In this document: one piece after another, positions 7,980 through 16,567 of the stretch
Position numbering within the stretch: the first letter of the stretch is position 1
Layout of the letters: every line of letters begins with the position of its first letter
Assembly: GCF_037976325.1 (NCBI RefSeq)
Contig: NZ_CP150265.1
Location: 3,901,501 to 3,965,500, forward strand
Direction: 5' to 3'
Length of the DNA stretch: 64,000 nucleotides
Origin: Paenibacillus sp. FSL K6-3182
Lineage (GTDB): Bacteria; Bacillota; Bacilli; Paenibacillales; Paenibacillaceae
Notes under the pieces: model-generated
What the model saw: the letters and a program-made list of their open reading frames with translations, nothing else
Databases searched by the model: none
What the model was told of the DNA's origin: nothing
Translations under genes and position numbers: made by a program

Positions 7980-9398
7980 TTATCTTCTTATTGGCAGTCT
8001 CCATTTGACGCGTATATCTGAGCTTTCATCCCAGGTCTTGCTTTTTCTTGCGGCATCAAACAATGGCTCGATGTATGGTGAGAGCTCAGAGTAGCTTGCT
8101 GTGGCCGAGAGTGCTGAAGCGAGGCCATCCAAGCAGATCGCTAGTTCTGCGCGGTCGCCGGAATAATATGCTGCTACATAACGCTCCTGTAGGGACGGCA
8201 TGTAGGATAGATTTTGTTCTTCGCGGGCGCATATAAGCGCGAGCGCGAAAGAGGCTTTGGCTGCCGCAGGCGATACAAGCCAGCTCGGCAGCGTGCGGTA
8301 TTCGAACCCGCCATGCGGCTGCAGACGGAAGTCTCCAAGGGTTCCATACCTTGGACGGCGGGCCCGCCCTGCGGGGTCTTCTACAAGGGCGAGCGGGAAT
8401 GCCGCGTAGCTGTCCAGCAAGCGGAGCAAGCGACTCGTCAGCGGCGCTCCGCTAAGATGAATGTGCCCGCCGAGCGCAAGCCCCGGCACGGGCATAGCTC
8501 CAGCGGCCCAGCGCAGCGCCGGGTCGCTTATGCGATCGGCGGCGCGCAGCAGCAGCCGCCGCACATTCGCGGCGAGCGCGGCCGGGCTATCGGCCGGCTC
8601 TGGCCGCAGCTCGGCGACGGGATACAGCAGCCGTCGCCCTATGAGCAAGGCGTCGGCACCGGCTTCCCCCCCGACGCCAGCTCCAAAAAACCGTGACGCC
8701 GAAGCGATCTTCCCCGCTGGCGTCACAAGCACAAACTCCGGATCGGCGCCAATAAGCAGCTGCCGATCCACAGTCTCCGCTCTCGCCGCGGCATGCCACG
8801 CGGCGAATCGCCTAAGCGAAGCGGCCTCCAGCCTCGTGTCCCTCAGCTTCGGCCATGCATCGCGGACGGCTGTGCGCCCGTCCCCGCCAAGCCACACCTC
8901 GGCCTCGCCAATATCGAGGCCAAGCGCATATAGTGCCGCTACAGCGGTACGCGCCACTCTTCGCAGCGCTGGATCATCAGGCCAACCGCCGCTGATTGGC
9001 AGCAAAGACTTAATTTGCATCACTTTCCCCGATGCATCAATTCTCAGCATTTCGACGGGCTCCAAATGGACGACGCTGATACGGTACAATCGTTCACTCT
9101 GAATCGCAGGACCGCCGCACAAGCCAGCTCGGCGCCAAATGCGCTGTTTCTCCAAATCAAGCAAATTTGTGGCAATGTGACCGTTGACATTAAGTATCCA
9201 CATCCCTGTGAAACGGCTGCTATCGATTGTGCGGGCGTCTGACCATGAGAGCACAGCATCCCCTGCTCTCACTGTTGACCAGTGCTCGGCATGCAGCGGC
9301 TGCCCATTGCGCTCGCCTGAGGTATGCTGCTCGTTGGCATCGTATGTAATTTTCTCCAGCCGATCGTAGCTGCCCCGCCATATCCACGTCGAAGCCAT
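7980..9398 (-). CDS. Phage phiEco32-like COOH.NH2 ligase (amidoligase) domain protein
   Basis: The protein (472 aa from the chosen start) has an N-terminal ~190-residue region of unknown fold, opening MASTWIWRGSYDRLEKI. A domain of the phiEco32-like COOH.NH2 ligase type 2 family follows (glutamine-synthetase-like amide ligases). Supporting motifs are IGADPEFVL, the metal-binding-type GGHIHLSG, YGTLGDFRLQPHGGFEYRTL, and the Arg/Glu pattern VAELRPEP. Family members are thought to ligate carboxylates to amines, but the substrate is unknown. The ATG at 9396-9398 has AAAGGCGGG upstream. The longer TTG start at 9419 has none. The middle of the gene (about 8300-8950) is far more GC-rich than its neighbours. 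It lies just downstream of cotE on the same strand, but a terminator separates them. Confidence 0.75.
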   Translation of the reverse strand: MASTWIWRGSYDRLEKITYDANEQHTSGERNGQPLHAEHWSTVRAGDAVLSWSDARTIDSSRFTGMWILNVNGHIATNLLDLEKQRIWRRAGLCGGPAIQSERLYRISVVHLEPVEMLRIDASGKVMQIKSLLPISGGWPDDPALRRVARTAVAALYALGLDIGEAEVWLGGDGRTAVRDAWPKLRDTRLEAASLRRFAAWHAAARAETVDRQLLIGADPEFVLVTPAGKIASASRFFGAGVGGEAGADALLIGRRLLYPVAELRPEPADSPAALAANVRRLLLRAADRISDPALRWAAGAMPVPGLALGGHIHLSGAPLTSRLLRLLDSYAAFPLALVEDPAGRARRPRYGTLGDFRLQPHGGFEYRTLPSWLVSPAAAKASFALALICAREEQNLSYMPSLQERYVAAYYSGDRAELAICLDGLASALSATASYSELSPYIEPLFDAARKSKTWDESSDIRVKWRLPIRR

Positions 9399-9457
9399 TG
9401 CTTTCCCGCCTTTAAACAAGGGATGTATACATAAATTTTCGCTTTTTTTATCATTTC

Positions 9458-9482
9458 AAAAAAAAAGAGGGCTTTCGCCCTC
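9458..9482 (-). terminator. Rho-independent terminator after cotE
   Basis: On the minus strand the stem GAGGGC-GAAA-GCCCTC (9467-9482) is followed by nine T. It lies 56 bases past the cotE stop and isolates cotE from the amidoligase gene. Confidence 0.9.
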
Positions 9483-9537
9483 GAATTTGCCGCTCGCGCA
9501 GCATATGATACCTTGACAGCAAAGCTTCCCGGCTTGC

Positions 9538-10101
9538 TTACAACTCATCGTCCAGCAGATCTGGATCCAAATCCTCATAATCATTATCGCCGAGGCTGAA
9601 TTCCAAATCCTTGCCGTCCAGGTCGTCGCAACCGCCTGGAAGAACCGCTACACAAACCTTAGTCTCGGCGACTAGCTCCACCGAAAACTCACGCTCTACA
9701 CGAATCACGACGCCAGAACCGTTCGAAGAAATATTCGCTTCGATACAGTTTGGCTCCTGAACTACCTCGGCTGACACTTCCACCGTAGAAGGCCGATGTT
9801 TCGGGTCTACATAGGATAGATTGACATGCTCGACGTAATGCACGGATTCCTTAGCTACGTCTGTTTGCGAGTTTTTGCTGTACGAATACCAAATGTTGAT
9901 ATCGTAAGTACCAATTACCTCAATGCCGTCGCCCGAACGAACCGCTTCATACTGATGGTTGATGATCCATGCTCCCAGAATACTGGTTGGATTATGAGGC
10001 GGCGTTACGGTATGGGTTACAGTGGAAAACTTACGACCTTTGCCGCAGACAGCTTTCGTAATTATTTCTCTGTATTGTAGCTGTTTATCTGCAATAGTCA
10101 T
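9538..10101 (-). CDS. cotE: Outer spore coat morphogenetic protein CotE
   Basis: CotE directs assembly of the outer spore coat around the forespore. Recognised features are an N-terminus rich in the pattern REIITKAVCGKGRKFS, the stretch PTSILGAWIINHQYEA, the repeated beta-strand body (GTYDINIWYSYSKNS), and the strongly acidic C-terminal tail (about 20 Asp/Glu in the last 40 residues, ending DLDPDLLDDEL). The length of 187 aa matches the family (~180). The frame opens upstream at 10131, but GGAGGAGG sits eight bases before the ATG at 10099-10101, which fixes the start at MTIADKQLQYRE. It is followed by its own terminator. Its proximity to mutS is conserved with Bacillus. Confidence 0.95.
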   Translation of the reverse strand: MTIADKQLQYREIITKAVCGKGRKFSTVTHTVTPPHNPTSILGAWIINHQYEAVRSGDGIEVIGTYDINIWYSYSKNSQTDVAKESVHYVEHVNLSYVDPKHRPSTVEVSAEVVQEPNCIEANISSNGSGVVIRVEREFSVELVAETKVCVAVLPGGCDDLDGKDLEFSLGDNDYEDLDPDLLDDEL

Positions 10102-10135
10102 TGATTTAACCTCCTCCATACAATCATTCATTTAA

Positions 10136-10143
10136 AGTGTATG
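10136..10143 (-). promoter_or_regulatory. Candidate sigma-E type -10 box before cotE
   Basis: On the minus strand CATACACT matches the sigma-E -10 consensus CATACAnT and lies about 34 bases before the cotE ATG. In B. subtilis cotE is transcribed by sigma-E (known). A convincing -35 element was not seen, so this is tentative. Confidence 0.45.
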
Positions 10144-10261
10144 CAGGACATTCGTCTAGGGTGACTGTTTATTTTCTCGAAATATAAGATTATATAAGTT
10201 TTATACTTATAGCGATCCATATAGATCACTGCGGAACGGATGCTAGAGCCGCCTGATGTCG

Positions 10262-10680
10262 GAAATAGCCGTTACGCTTGAAATATAAGAATACATAAGT
10301 GCCACACTTATAACGATGCTTATATTTCTCAGCTAAACGTATGCTGTGCCGAAATGGCTAGCAGAACTGCTTGCGATTGATATGCATGCGATTATAGCTT
10401 TTATCTCTACAATCACGCTCGCATATGTGCGCAAAACGATAGTTAGGTTTGCCAATGTCGCCACAGCCGTTTACGCTTGAAATTCAAGCGGTTATAGATT
10501 AAAACCTATAAGCCACTCGTATTTCAACGTGATACGATAGCTATGTCTACGAATGCCGCCACAGCCGCATACGCCAGAAATCCATGCAATTACTTTATTA
10601 CGCCATAATCACACTTGAATTTCTAGGCGGTACAATAGCTATGTCTACGAATGTCGCCACAGCTATTTACGCTTGCCTCG
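10262..10680. repeat. Diverged ~98-100-bp tandem repeats with internal hairpins
   Basis: The core CGCCACAGC recurs at 10461, 10559 and 10657 (98-base spacing). Weaker copies are centred near 10270 and 10370. Each copy pairs the core plus a TTACGCTTGAAAT-like segment with an imperfect dyad. The clearest dyad is GAAATATAAG...CATAAGTG-CCA-CACTTATA...CTTATATTTC near 10280-10330. Others are near 10175, 10385, 10480 and 10570. The dyads covary in sequence between copies while staying self-complementary. That suggests selection for or generation of structure rather than a fixed protein site. The rest of the interval 10144-10703 shows no coding signal. Confidence 0.7.
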
Positions 10681-10703
10681 CAACGAATTTTTCCCTTTAC
10701 ATT

Positions 10704-11672
10704 CTATGGTCGAAGTTCGGACGTCATGACTTTTCTTTTTTTTAATCGCTTCGCGATGCCTAAATACCGTTCAAGCTCCCTTAAAAGCATGAGTAGCGAA
10801 GCGCGAACCTCGAACTCATCTCTTGTTTTTGGCAGCTCCATCGCTTGAAATAATCGAGACAGCTCTAGCAGCCGCTCTCCGACGCTGCCTTTATAAACAT
10901 CTGATTTCACATCGCTAGACAGCTGATCAAACAAATCTGCGATCATAATCGCTTGAGGAAACTTTTCATATACGAAAGCAAGCTTAACCATCATTTGCTG
11001 GATGGATTCGAGCTGCTGACGTCTCATTTCAAAATAAGTGGACCAATATTGCTCTTGGCCCCAAAGCCGATTTTCGCGATTGCGAACGGAGCGCTGGGCT
11101 CCTTCCTCAATCGCGTTATAGGCTTCCAAAATTTCGCCGCCGTTCCATATATGCGATGGATCTCGCAGCGTCAGCGACATTTCTTGAAAGATGACGGCAA
11201 AGTTTTGCTCAATTGAAGAACGAAAGAAGCTAAGTTGATGCTCATCCTTAGGCATATAAATGATGTTCACGATGGTTGCCCATCCCAAACCTGCAAATAA
11301 GAGCATAATTTCGTTTCCAATAATATCGGTTGTCACCTCTGCCCGATTGAAAAGGTGGAATACGATAACCGAGCTTGTAACGATGCCATCCTTCAATTGG
11401 AAGCGCGACAATATTGGAAAAGTAATGAGAATGAATATAGCAACTGCCCAAATGTGAAAACCAAATACAGTAAAGATTAGCGAAGCAAAAAAAAGTCCGA
11501 GCACAGAAGCGATAAATCGCACAAATGCGCTCTTAATCCCCTTCATCCTCGTCACTTCAACGCCAAGTATGGCAAGAATGCCGGCGCCAAGCGGCGGCTC
11601 CAATCCGAGATAGACTGCGGTATAAATGGCTGCAATGGCGGCCAACGCCGTTTTGATAATACGAATGCCCAT
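10704..11672 (-). CDS. Aromatic acid exporter-like membrane protein (ArAE/DUF939 type)
   Basis: An integral membrane protein with an N-terminal half of about six hydrophobic segments (starting MGIRIIKTALAAIAAIYTAVYL) and a long hydrophilic, helical C-terminal half. This is the layout of the aromatic-acid-exporter/FusC-like family. Conserved family traits visible are the early LGLEPPLGAGILAIL and the charged TRMKGIKSAFVRF between the first segments. Transport of small organic acids is inferred from family only. The frame extends to 11726, but the ATG at 11670-11672 has GAGG nine bases upstream and directly precedes the first membrane helix. The intergenic space to the ABC permease is 38 bases. 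The C-terminus is basic (KRLKKRKVMTSELRP). Confidence 0.75.
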   Translation of the reverse strand: MGIRIIKTALAAIAAIYTAVYLGLEPPLGAGILAILGVEVTRMKGIKSAFVRFIASVLGLFFASLIFTVFGFHIWAVAIFILITFPILSRFQLKDGIVTSSVIVFHLFNRAEVTTDIIGNEIMLLFAGLGWATIVNIIYMPKDEHQLSFFRSSIEQNFAVIFQEMSLTLRDPSHIWNGGEILEAYNAIEEGAQRSVRNRENRLWGQEQYWSTYFEMRRQQLESIQQMMVKLAFVYEKFPQAIMIADLFDQLSSDVKSDVYKGSVGERLLELSRLFQAMELPKTRDEFEVRASLLMLLRELERYLGIAKRLKKRKVMTSELRP

Positions 11673-11710
11673 GAAATAACCTCGCGTTAAGTAGGATTTA
11701 TTTCTACATC

Positions 11711-12601
11711 CTAACGCTCGCGCCAACCCTCAGTCAACTTTCTCTCCAGCATTGCAACTAACTGATACATAACCGTAGCGACAACAGCGATCACAATCAA
11801 GCTTGATAACACTAATGTGAAATTGAATACTTGGAAGCCATATATTATTAAATAACCTAAACCTAGCTTTGCGACGAGAAACTCACCAACGATGACGCCG
11901 ATCCACGCTAGCCCGACATTAACTTTCAACGTTGAAATAATAACTGGAAAAGAACCCGGCAAAATTACTAGCTTAAACAATTGCAGTCTGGAAGCACCAA
12001 ACAGCCTTACCACCTTAATATAACCGGTGTCAATCTCACGAAATCGATTATAAATGTTCAAAATCGTTATAATGACAGTTATCGATAGCGTAATAGCAAC
12101 GATCGACATAAAGCCTGGTCCAAGTCCAACGATAAAAATAGGTCCAAGCGCCACTTTTGGCATACTATTGAGGACGACCAAATAAGGATCGAATACACGA
12201 GATAGAAATGGGAACCACCATAGCAAAGCGGCAATCGCAGTGCCTAAAATCGTACCAAGCAAGAAACCTACGACGGTTTCTGTCACGGTCATGCCAACAT
12301 GGGGCCATATGGAGCCGTCCGCCATCGTCTTCCAAAGCTGTAGAAACATCTTGGAGGGATAGCTGAACAGCAAGGGATCAATCCAATTTTTGCGCCCAGC
12401 TGCTTCCCATAGACCGATAAACAGGAGCAGCAGCACAAACTGTGTTGTGATGACCGCAGCTGTAATACGCCGTTTGTGTTCCTTGAACCGAGTGTGCAGC
12501 TCGCCCATCCAAGTCAGGCGATCCTCTTGAATACCAGATACAGCAGCTTTACCTGTTTTGTCGTTATTCAATATATCCCGCCCGCTTCGTTCATCCACCA
12601 T
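11711..12601 (-). CDS. ABC transporter permease, SsuC/TauC/ThiX-like
   Basis: The inner-membrane permease of an importer for a small organic solute. It has about six membrane segments. The binding-protein-dependent EAA-type loop appears around VRLFGASRLQLFKLVILPGSFP, followed by LKVNVGLAWIGVIVGEFL, both typical of the nitrate/sulfonate/taurine class. The frame opens at 12730 deep inside the ATPase gene. The ATG at 12599-12601 is preferred: it overlaps the ATPase stop by 11 bases and has AAGGGGGTGG just upstream. A GTG three bases later would fit equally well. Operon order on the minus strand is lipoprotein, ATPase, permease. Confidence 0.9.
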   Translation of the reverse strand: MVDERSGRDILNNDKTGKAAVSGIQEDRLTWMGELHTRFKEHKRRITAAVITTQFVLLLLFIGLWEAAGRKNWIDPLLFSYPSKMFLQLWKTMADGSIWPHVGMTVTETVVGFLLGTILGTAIAALLWWFPFLSRVFDPYLVVLNSMPKVALGPIFIVGLGPGFMSIVAITLSITVIITILNIYNRFREIDTGYIKVVRLFGASRLQLFKLVILPGSFPVIISTLKVNVGLAWIGVIVGEFLVAKLGLGYLIIYGFQVFNFTLVLSSLIVIAVVATVMYQLVAMLERKLTEGWRER

Positions 12602-13388
12602 TTCCACCCCCTTCCATGTCGTCCTCATCAAGCTCCTCCCATAAGCGATCAAACAATTGTTGAAAGTCTGGGAGCTTGCGAGCCGCCATCGGGGTTGCTT
12701 GACGAATCTCTTCCGGTATTTCCACTTCACATCGAATATGTCCGGGGTTTCTGCCTAGCACGATAACACGGTCACTCATTGCAGCAGCTTCTGCCAAATC
12801 ATGTGTGACGAGAACCGCTGTTTTGCCAAGTCTCTTCAATGTCTGATGAACCAAATCCTCAAGTTGAAGCTTGATATGCAAATCAAGTGCTGAGAAAGGC
12901 TCATCGAGCAGAAGCACTTCCGGCTCTGTAGCTAAAGTTCTTGCAAGTGCGACTCGCTGCCTCATTCCACCTGATAGTTCATGAGGGTATTTGCGCCCGG
13001 ATTCCGGCAGCCCAAGCTCAACTAACAGCTCATCTACCGCTTGAAGCGCCTTTTCTGATTTGCGTCCGCTTATTTCAAGTCCAATTGCGGCATTTTCTTT
13101 GATAGAACGCCATGGAAATAAATAATCTTGCTGCAGCATGTAGCCTACCTTGGGCGAAGGTCCCACAACCCGCTCACCATTTAGCAGTACTTGCCCCTTA
13201 GTCGGTGGAAACAAGCCGGCTAACAGACTAAGCACCGTCGTCTTGCCGCAGCCGCTAGGACCAACCAAGCTGATAAACTCCCCGCGGTTAACCGTCAGCT
13301 CAATTTGTTCGACCGCGAGGGAGGCTCCTTTTTCATTCACATATACATGTGATAATTGCTGCAGCTCAAGCACGGGTACATCCATCAT
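12591..13388 (-). CDS. ABC transporter ATP-binding protein, SsuB/TauB-like
   Basis: The energy-coupling subunit of the same importer. Walker A is GPSGCGKTT, the Q-loop is in YMLQQDYLFPW, the signature is LSGGMRQRV, Walker B with the D-loop is LLLDEPFSALD, and the H-switch is VTHDLAEA. The length of 265 aa is normal for the nitrate/taurine class. The first of two ATGs (13386-13388) has GGAGG seven bases upstream. It starts 27 bases after the lipoprotein stop and overlaps the permease start, which indicates translational coupling. The C-terminal residues (DEDDMEGGGNGG) are not conserved in the family. Confidence 0.95.
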   Translation of the reverse strand: MMDVPVLELQQLSHVYVNEKGASLAVEQIELTVNRGEFISLVGPSGCGKTTVLSLLAGLFPPTKGQVLLNGERVVGPSPKVGYMLQQDYLFPWRSIKENAAIGLEISGRKSEKALQAVDELLVELGLPESGRKYPHELSGGMRQRVALARTLATEPEVLLLDEPFSALDLHIKLQLEDLVHQTLKRLGKTAVLVTHDLAEAAAMSDRVIVLGRNPGHIRCEVEIPEEIRQATPMAARKLPDFQQLFDRLWEELDEDDMEGGGNGG

Positions 13389-13415
13389 GCCTAAGCCTCC
13401 ATTTCATGCCGGCAG

Positions 13416-14426
13416 TTATTTCACTGCTTCGATTGCTTTTTCGGCAAAGCTAGTATCTACAATTTCACTATGCTCGGTACGCTTCTGAAGTTCTCCCGCG
13501 CTCGTAATAACGTCAAGAAGGTTGTTCCATTCCCCTTCATCAATGATTGGATCTGTAGCGAACGAGCCTTGTTTTTTGTAACGGTCAATGGAGCTGATAA
13601 GAATATCGCGATCCACATTTTCAAAATATGGCAGCACAACATCGGCAATTGCTTCTGCATTGTTGTCTTTAACCCAGAGCTGCGCTTTATGAACAGCGTT
13701 CGTGAACGATTGAATAGCTTTTTTGTTTTTGTTGATATAGCTTTTCTTAGCCATAAACACCGTGTAAGGAAGGTGACCGCTTTCCTCACCAAATGATGCG
13801 ACCACATGCCCCTTGCCTTCCTTCTCAAAAATCGAAGCTGTCGGTTCAAATAGCTGGACATAATCGCCAGTACCCGATGCGAAGGCTGCAGGTATGTTTG
13901 CAAAATCAACGTTTTGAATCAGCTCCAAATCCGCTTTCGGATCGATGCCAAGCTTCTTTAACGCAAACTCGCCGGCCATCTGCGGCATTCCGCCTTTTCT
14001 TTGGCCAAGGAATACTTTGCCTTTTAAATTGTTCCAATCGAAGTTTGCATCAGCCTCTCTAGCTACAAGGAAAGTACCATCGGTTTGAGTCAATTGGGCA
14101 AAATTAATGATCGGATCATCCGTCCCCTGCTGATACACATAAATGGACGTTTCCGATCCCACCAATGCAACGTCGATCGCATTCGAGAGCAATGCCGTCA
14201 TCGTTTTGTCACCGCCCGGCGTAGTCGTTAATTCCACATCGAGCCCTTCCTCTTTAAAAAAGCCTTTTGCGACAGCTACGTATTCTGGTGCATAAAATAA
14301 TGAGCGCGTTACTTCGCCGATACGAATCTTCACATTGCCTGAATCGCCTTTCCCGCATCCAGCCAGTACACTTATCATGACTAGCACTGCGGCGAGCAGC
14401 ATCGTCAATACCATTCGTTTTTTCAT
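13416..14426 (-). CDS. ABC transporter substrate-binding lipoprotein, SsuA/THI5-like
   Basis: The extracellular solute receptor. The signal peptide ends in the lipobox LAGC, so it is lipid-anchored. The mature part opens VKIRIGEVTRSLFYAPEYVAVAKGFF, the typical first strand/helix of NMT1/SsuA-type proteins, which bind sulfonates, nitrate, or the thiamine precursor HMP and analogues. Further family-like stretches are DVALVGSETSIYVYQ and GQRKGGMPQM. No TPP or S-box riboswitch was seen in the 157 bases upstream, so the substrate is left open. AAGGGA precedes the ATG. It is the first gene of the three-gene transporter operon. Confidence 0.88.
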   Translation of the reverse strand: MKKRMVLTMLLAAVLVMISVLAGCGKGDSGNVKIRIGEVTRSLFYAPEYVAVAKGFFKEEGLDVELTTTPGGDKTMTALLSNAIDVALVGSETSIYVYQQGTDDPIINFAQLTQTDGTFLVAREADANFDWNNLKGKVFLGQRKGGMPQMAGEFALKKLGIDPKADLELIQNVDFANIPAAFASGTGDYVQLFEPTASIFEKEGKGHVVASFGEESGHLPYTVFMAKKSYINKNKKAIQSFTNAVHKAQLWVKDNNAEAIADVVLPYFENVDRDILISSIDRYKKQGSFATDPIIDEGEWNNLLDVITSAGELQKRTEHSEIVDTSFAEKAIEAVK

Positions 14427-14511
14427 TTTTGAGTCCCTTCTGCAACTATGCGTTTAATAAATGTACTTCAGCCTATGCGCTTTAGCGAAGGGCGGTGAAT
14501 ACATGCACAAA

Positions 14512-14556
14512 AAGAAGGCTGCCCATTATCGTCATTGGACGATTGGACAGCCTTCT
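14512..14556 (-). terminator. Terminator after the M32 carboxypeptidase gene
   Basis: On the minus strand AGAAGGCTG pairs with CAGCCTTCT across a longer, internally structured loop (TCGTCCAATGACGA), followed by five T. It lies 28 bases past the stop of the peptidase gene. Confidence 0.85.
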
Positions 14557-14583
14557 CATCTTGTTAGTAAATTTAGCTATATA

Positions 14584-16101
14584 TTACAGCTTGTAGATGT
14601 CTGTATATTTTTTCGTTAAATAAGCAACCAAATGCTGTGGATCAAGCGGTTTGCCAGTAACGCTCTGGATAAGCTCAGAAGGCGTTCTCAGCTTGCCGTA
14701 TTTGTAAATTCTCTCGCTAAGCCATTGCTTAATCGGCAGTAAATTCCCTTTTTCTACACTGCCCCAGAAACCTTGCAGATCACGCTCCATCGTATCTGCG
14801 ATTTGAGCCGCATACATATTGCCAAGTGAATAGGAAGGGAAATAACCAAAAGCTCCACCAGACCAGTGAACATCTTGAAGAACGCCTTCTGCATCATTTT
14901 GCGGAGTCACGCCTAAATACTCTTTGTATTTTTCATTCCAGATAGCTGGAAGATCAGCAGCTTTCGCGCCGCCATTAAATATAAGCTTCTCGATCTCATA
15001 GCGGATAATGATATGCAGATTATAAGTCAGCTCATCTGCTTCTATTCTAACTAGCGATGGCTGCACAACATTATTCCCACGATAAAATTGATCAACGCTC
15101 ACATCTAGCTGGCCAGGAAAACGTTGTTGTAGCTCGCCGAAATAACGATTCCAGAAAGGTCTGCTCCGGCCAATGACATTTTCCCAGAAGCGGGATTGCG
15201 ATTCGTGAATCCCCATGGAAGTTCCGGTGCAAAGTGTTGTGCCGATAAGCTCTTCCATAATATTTTGCTCATAAAGCGCATGACCGCCTTCATGAATTGT
15301 ACCGAACAATGCACTTGTTACATCGTCCTCCAAATATCTTGTCGTAATTCGAACATCACCGGGATTAAGTCCTGTAGCGAATGGATGAGCGCTCTCATCG
15401 AGCCTGCCTGCTTCAAAGTTGTAGCCCATTTGCTCCAATATGTATAGACTAAATGCTTTTTGAGACGATTTATCATAGTTTTGCTTCAGAAATGATGTAT
15501 CTGGCTGATGCGGCGAGTTAGCGATCGCTGCTGCTAGTGGTACGAGCTGCTCGCGTAAACCGCCAAACACTCGGTCAAGTTCAGCAACGGTCATGCCCGG
15601 TTCATATTGATCAAGAAGCGTATCATAACGAGTCTCTTTCGGTCCCCAAAGGTCAATAAATTGATTTGTATAGGAAATGACCTTCTCCAAATAGGGCTGG
15701 AAGCTTGCATAATCATTGTTTTCCTTCGCTTCTTCCCATTTGCTTTCGGATTGCGAGGATAACACCACATATTCTTGATATAGCTTTGGTGGTATTTTGA
15801 TGCTGCGATCGTACTCCTTGCGAGTTTCCGCAACTAAACGCTGATCGATTTCACTGAGCTCTGAGTATACAGAACGATCCTCCAGTGTGGACAGATTTTC
15901 TCCTAGTTCAGGTGATGTAGCGAGCTTAAAATGATCGCCGGATAACACGCCAATGACTTCTGAGCGATTATCCATTCCTTTGCGCGGAGCGCCTGTGCGC
16001 AAATCCCAATATAGAACTCCGAGTGCTTCCTCATAGCTCGAAATTTTGCGAATGGTTTCTCTGAAATTTTGCAGAGCTTCCGTATGTTTTGTAGACATCA
16101 T
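14584..16101 (-). CDS. M32 family metallocarboxypeptidase (Taq type)
   Basis: A cytosolic zinc carboxypeptidase of ~500 aa (here 505), the usual family length. The zinc motif HEGGH occurs in GTIHEGGHALYEQN, near residue 265. The downstream glutamate ligand and the family motifs TGTSMGIHESQSRFWEN and RIEADELTYNLHI are intact, as are DVHWSGGAFGYFPSYSLGN and the early VLYWDLRTGAP. The enzyme removes C-terminal residues from peptides, with broad specificity (known for the family). The first of two ATGs is preceded by GGAAGGTGG. It is monocistronic: it has its own terminator and lies divergent to the yqkB-like gene. Confidence 0.95.
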   Translation of the reverse strand: MMSTKHTEALQNFRETIRKISSYEEALGVLYWDLRTGAPRKGMDNRSEVIGVLSGDHFKLATSPELGENLSTLEDRSVYSELSEIDQRLVAETRKEYDRSIKIPPKLYQEYVVLSSQSESKWEEAKENNDYASFQPYLEKVISYTNQFIDLWGPKETRYDTLLDQYEPGMTVAELDRVFGGLREQLVPLAAAIANSPHQPDTSFLKQNYDKSSQKAFSLYILEQMGYNFEAGRLDESAHPFATGLNPGDVRITTRYLEDDVTSALFGTIHEGGHALYEQNIMEELIGTTLCTGTSMGIHESQSRFWENVIGRSRPFWNRYFGELQQRFPGQLDVSVDQFYRGNNVVQPSLVRIEADELTYNLHIIIRYEIEKLIFNGGAKAADLPAIWNEKYKEYLGVTPQNDAEGVLQDVHWSGGAFGYFPSYSLGNMYAAQIADTMERDLQGFWGSVEKGNLLPIKQWLSERIYKYGKLRTPSELIQSVTGKPLDPQHLVAYLTKKYTDIYKL

Positions 16102-16155
16102 TGTTCCACCTTCCTGCTTCGTTTTTACATTGATTATGATTCATGGGATCTTTAC

Positions 16156-16184
16156 TTGATCTTACTTATTCCAATCCTTATAAT
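16156..16184 (+). promoter_or_regulatory. Sigma-A type promoter for the yqkB-carbonic anhydrase pair
   Basis: TTGATC (16156-16161) and TATAAT (16179-16184) are separated by 17 bases. The -10 box lies 53 bases before the ATG of the first gene. Confidence 0.7.
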
Positions 16185-16237
16185 CATCTTAAACCTGCAA
16201 GACATCCAGTGCAAGAGATAGAAAGAGAGGAAACCAT

Positions 16238-16567
16238 ATGCATATCATTTTTTCCAAAGCAGCTACTGATCGGTTAACTCCTTATTTAAAAGAGGGGAAA
16301 AACCAATTAAAACTGCTTCATGATACAGAAGGATGCGGTTGTGTCGTTAGCGGCGTTCCTGCCCTTCAGTTGATTAGTGAGCCCACGGTGGACGACAAAC
16401 TCGCACAAGGCGATCCTTTGCCCTTCTATTATGAACCTCGCCATGAAATATATTATGAACCCCAGCTGCGTGTTGATTACAATGAGGAACGAAGCAGCTT
16501 TAGCCTCAAGAGCGACAGCCAAATCTATACAGTAAACCTTCGTTTTCTAAGCGGAGGAGCAGCATGA
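16238..16567 (+). CDS. YqkB-like iron-sulfur cluster biosynthesis (HesB/IscA-like) family protein
   Basis: A small (109 aa) HesB/IscA-fold protein of the YqkB type. It opens MHIIFSKAATDRLTPYL and carries the family's internal EGCGCVVSG, but it lacks the C-terminal C-x-C pair that classical A-type Fe-S carriers use. It may therefore not bind clusters in the same way (inference). GAGAGGAAACC precedes the ATG. Its stop overlaps the start of the carbonic anhydrase gene by four bases (ATGA), so the two are coupled. Confidence 0.8.
   Translation: MHIIFSKAATDRLTPYLKEGKNQLKLLHDTEGCGCVVSGVPALQLISEPTVDDKLAQGDPLPFYYEPRHEIYYEPQLRVDYNEERSSFSLKSDSQIYTVNLRFLSGGAA

Noticed and set aside
8214..9102. Plus-strand frames 8214-8696 and 8461-9102
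   Set aside because: They are antisense shadows of the GC-rich amidoligase gene; the amino-acid pattern is Ser/Ala/Arg-rich with no motifs.
13457..13909. 150-aa minus-strand frame inside the binding-protein gene
   Set aside because: It is out of frame with the clearly conserved lipoprotein and lacks a start signal or motifs.
14427..14583. TPP or other riboswitch before the ABC transporter operon
   Set aside because: No CUGAGA...ACCUGAUCUGGAUAAUGCCAGCG-like core or other known aptamer is visible. The space is short and holds the peptidase terminator.
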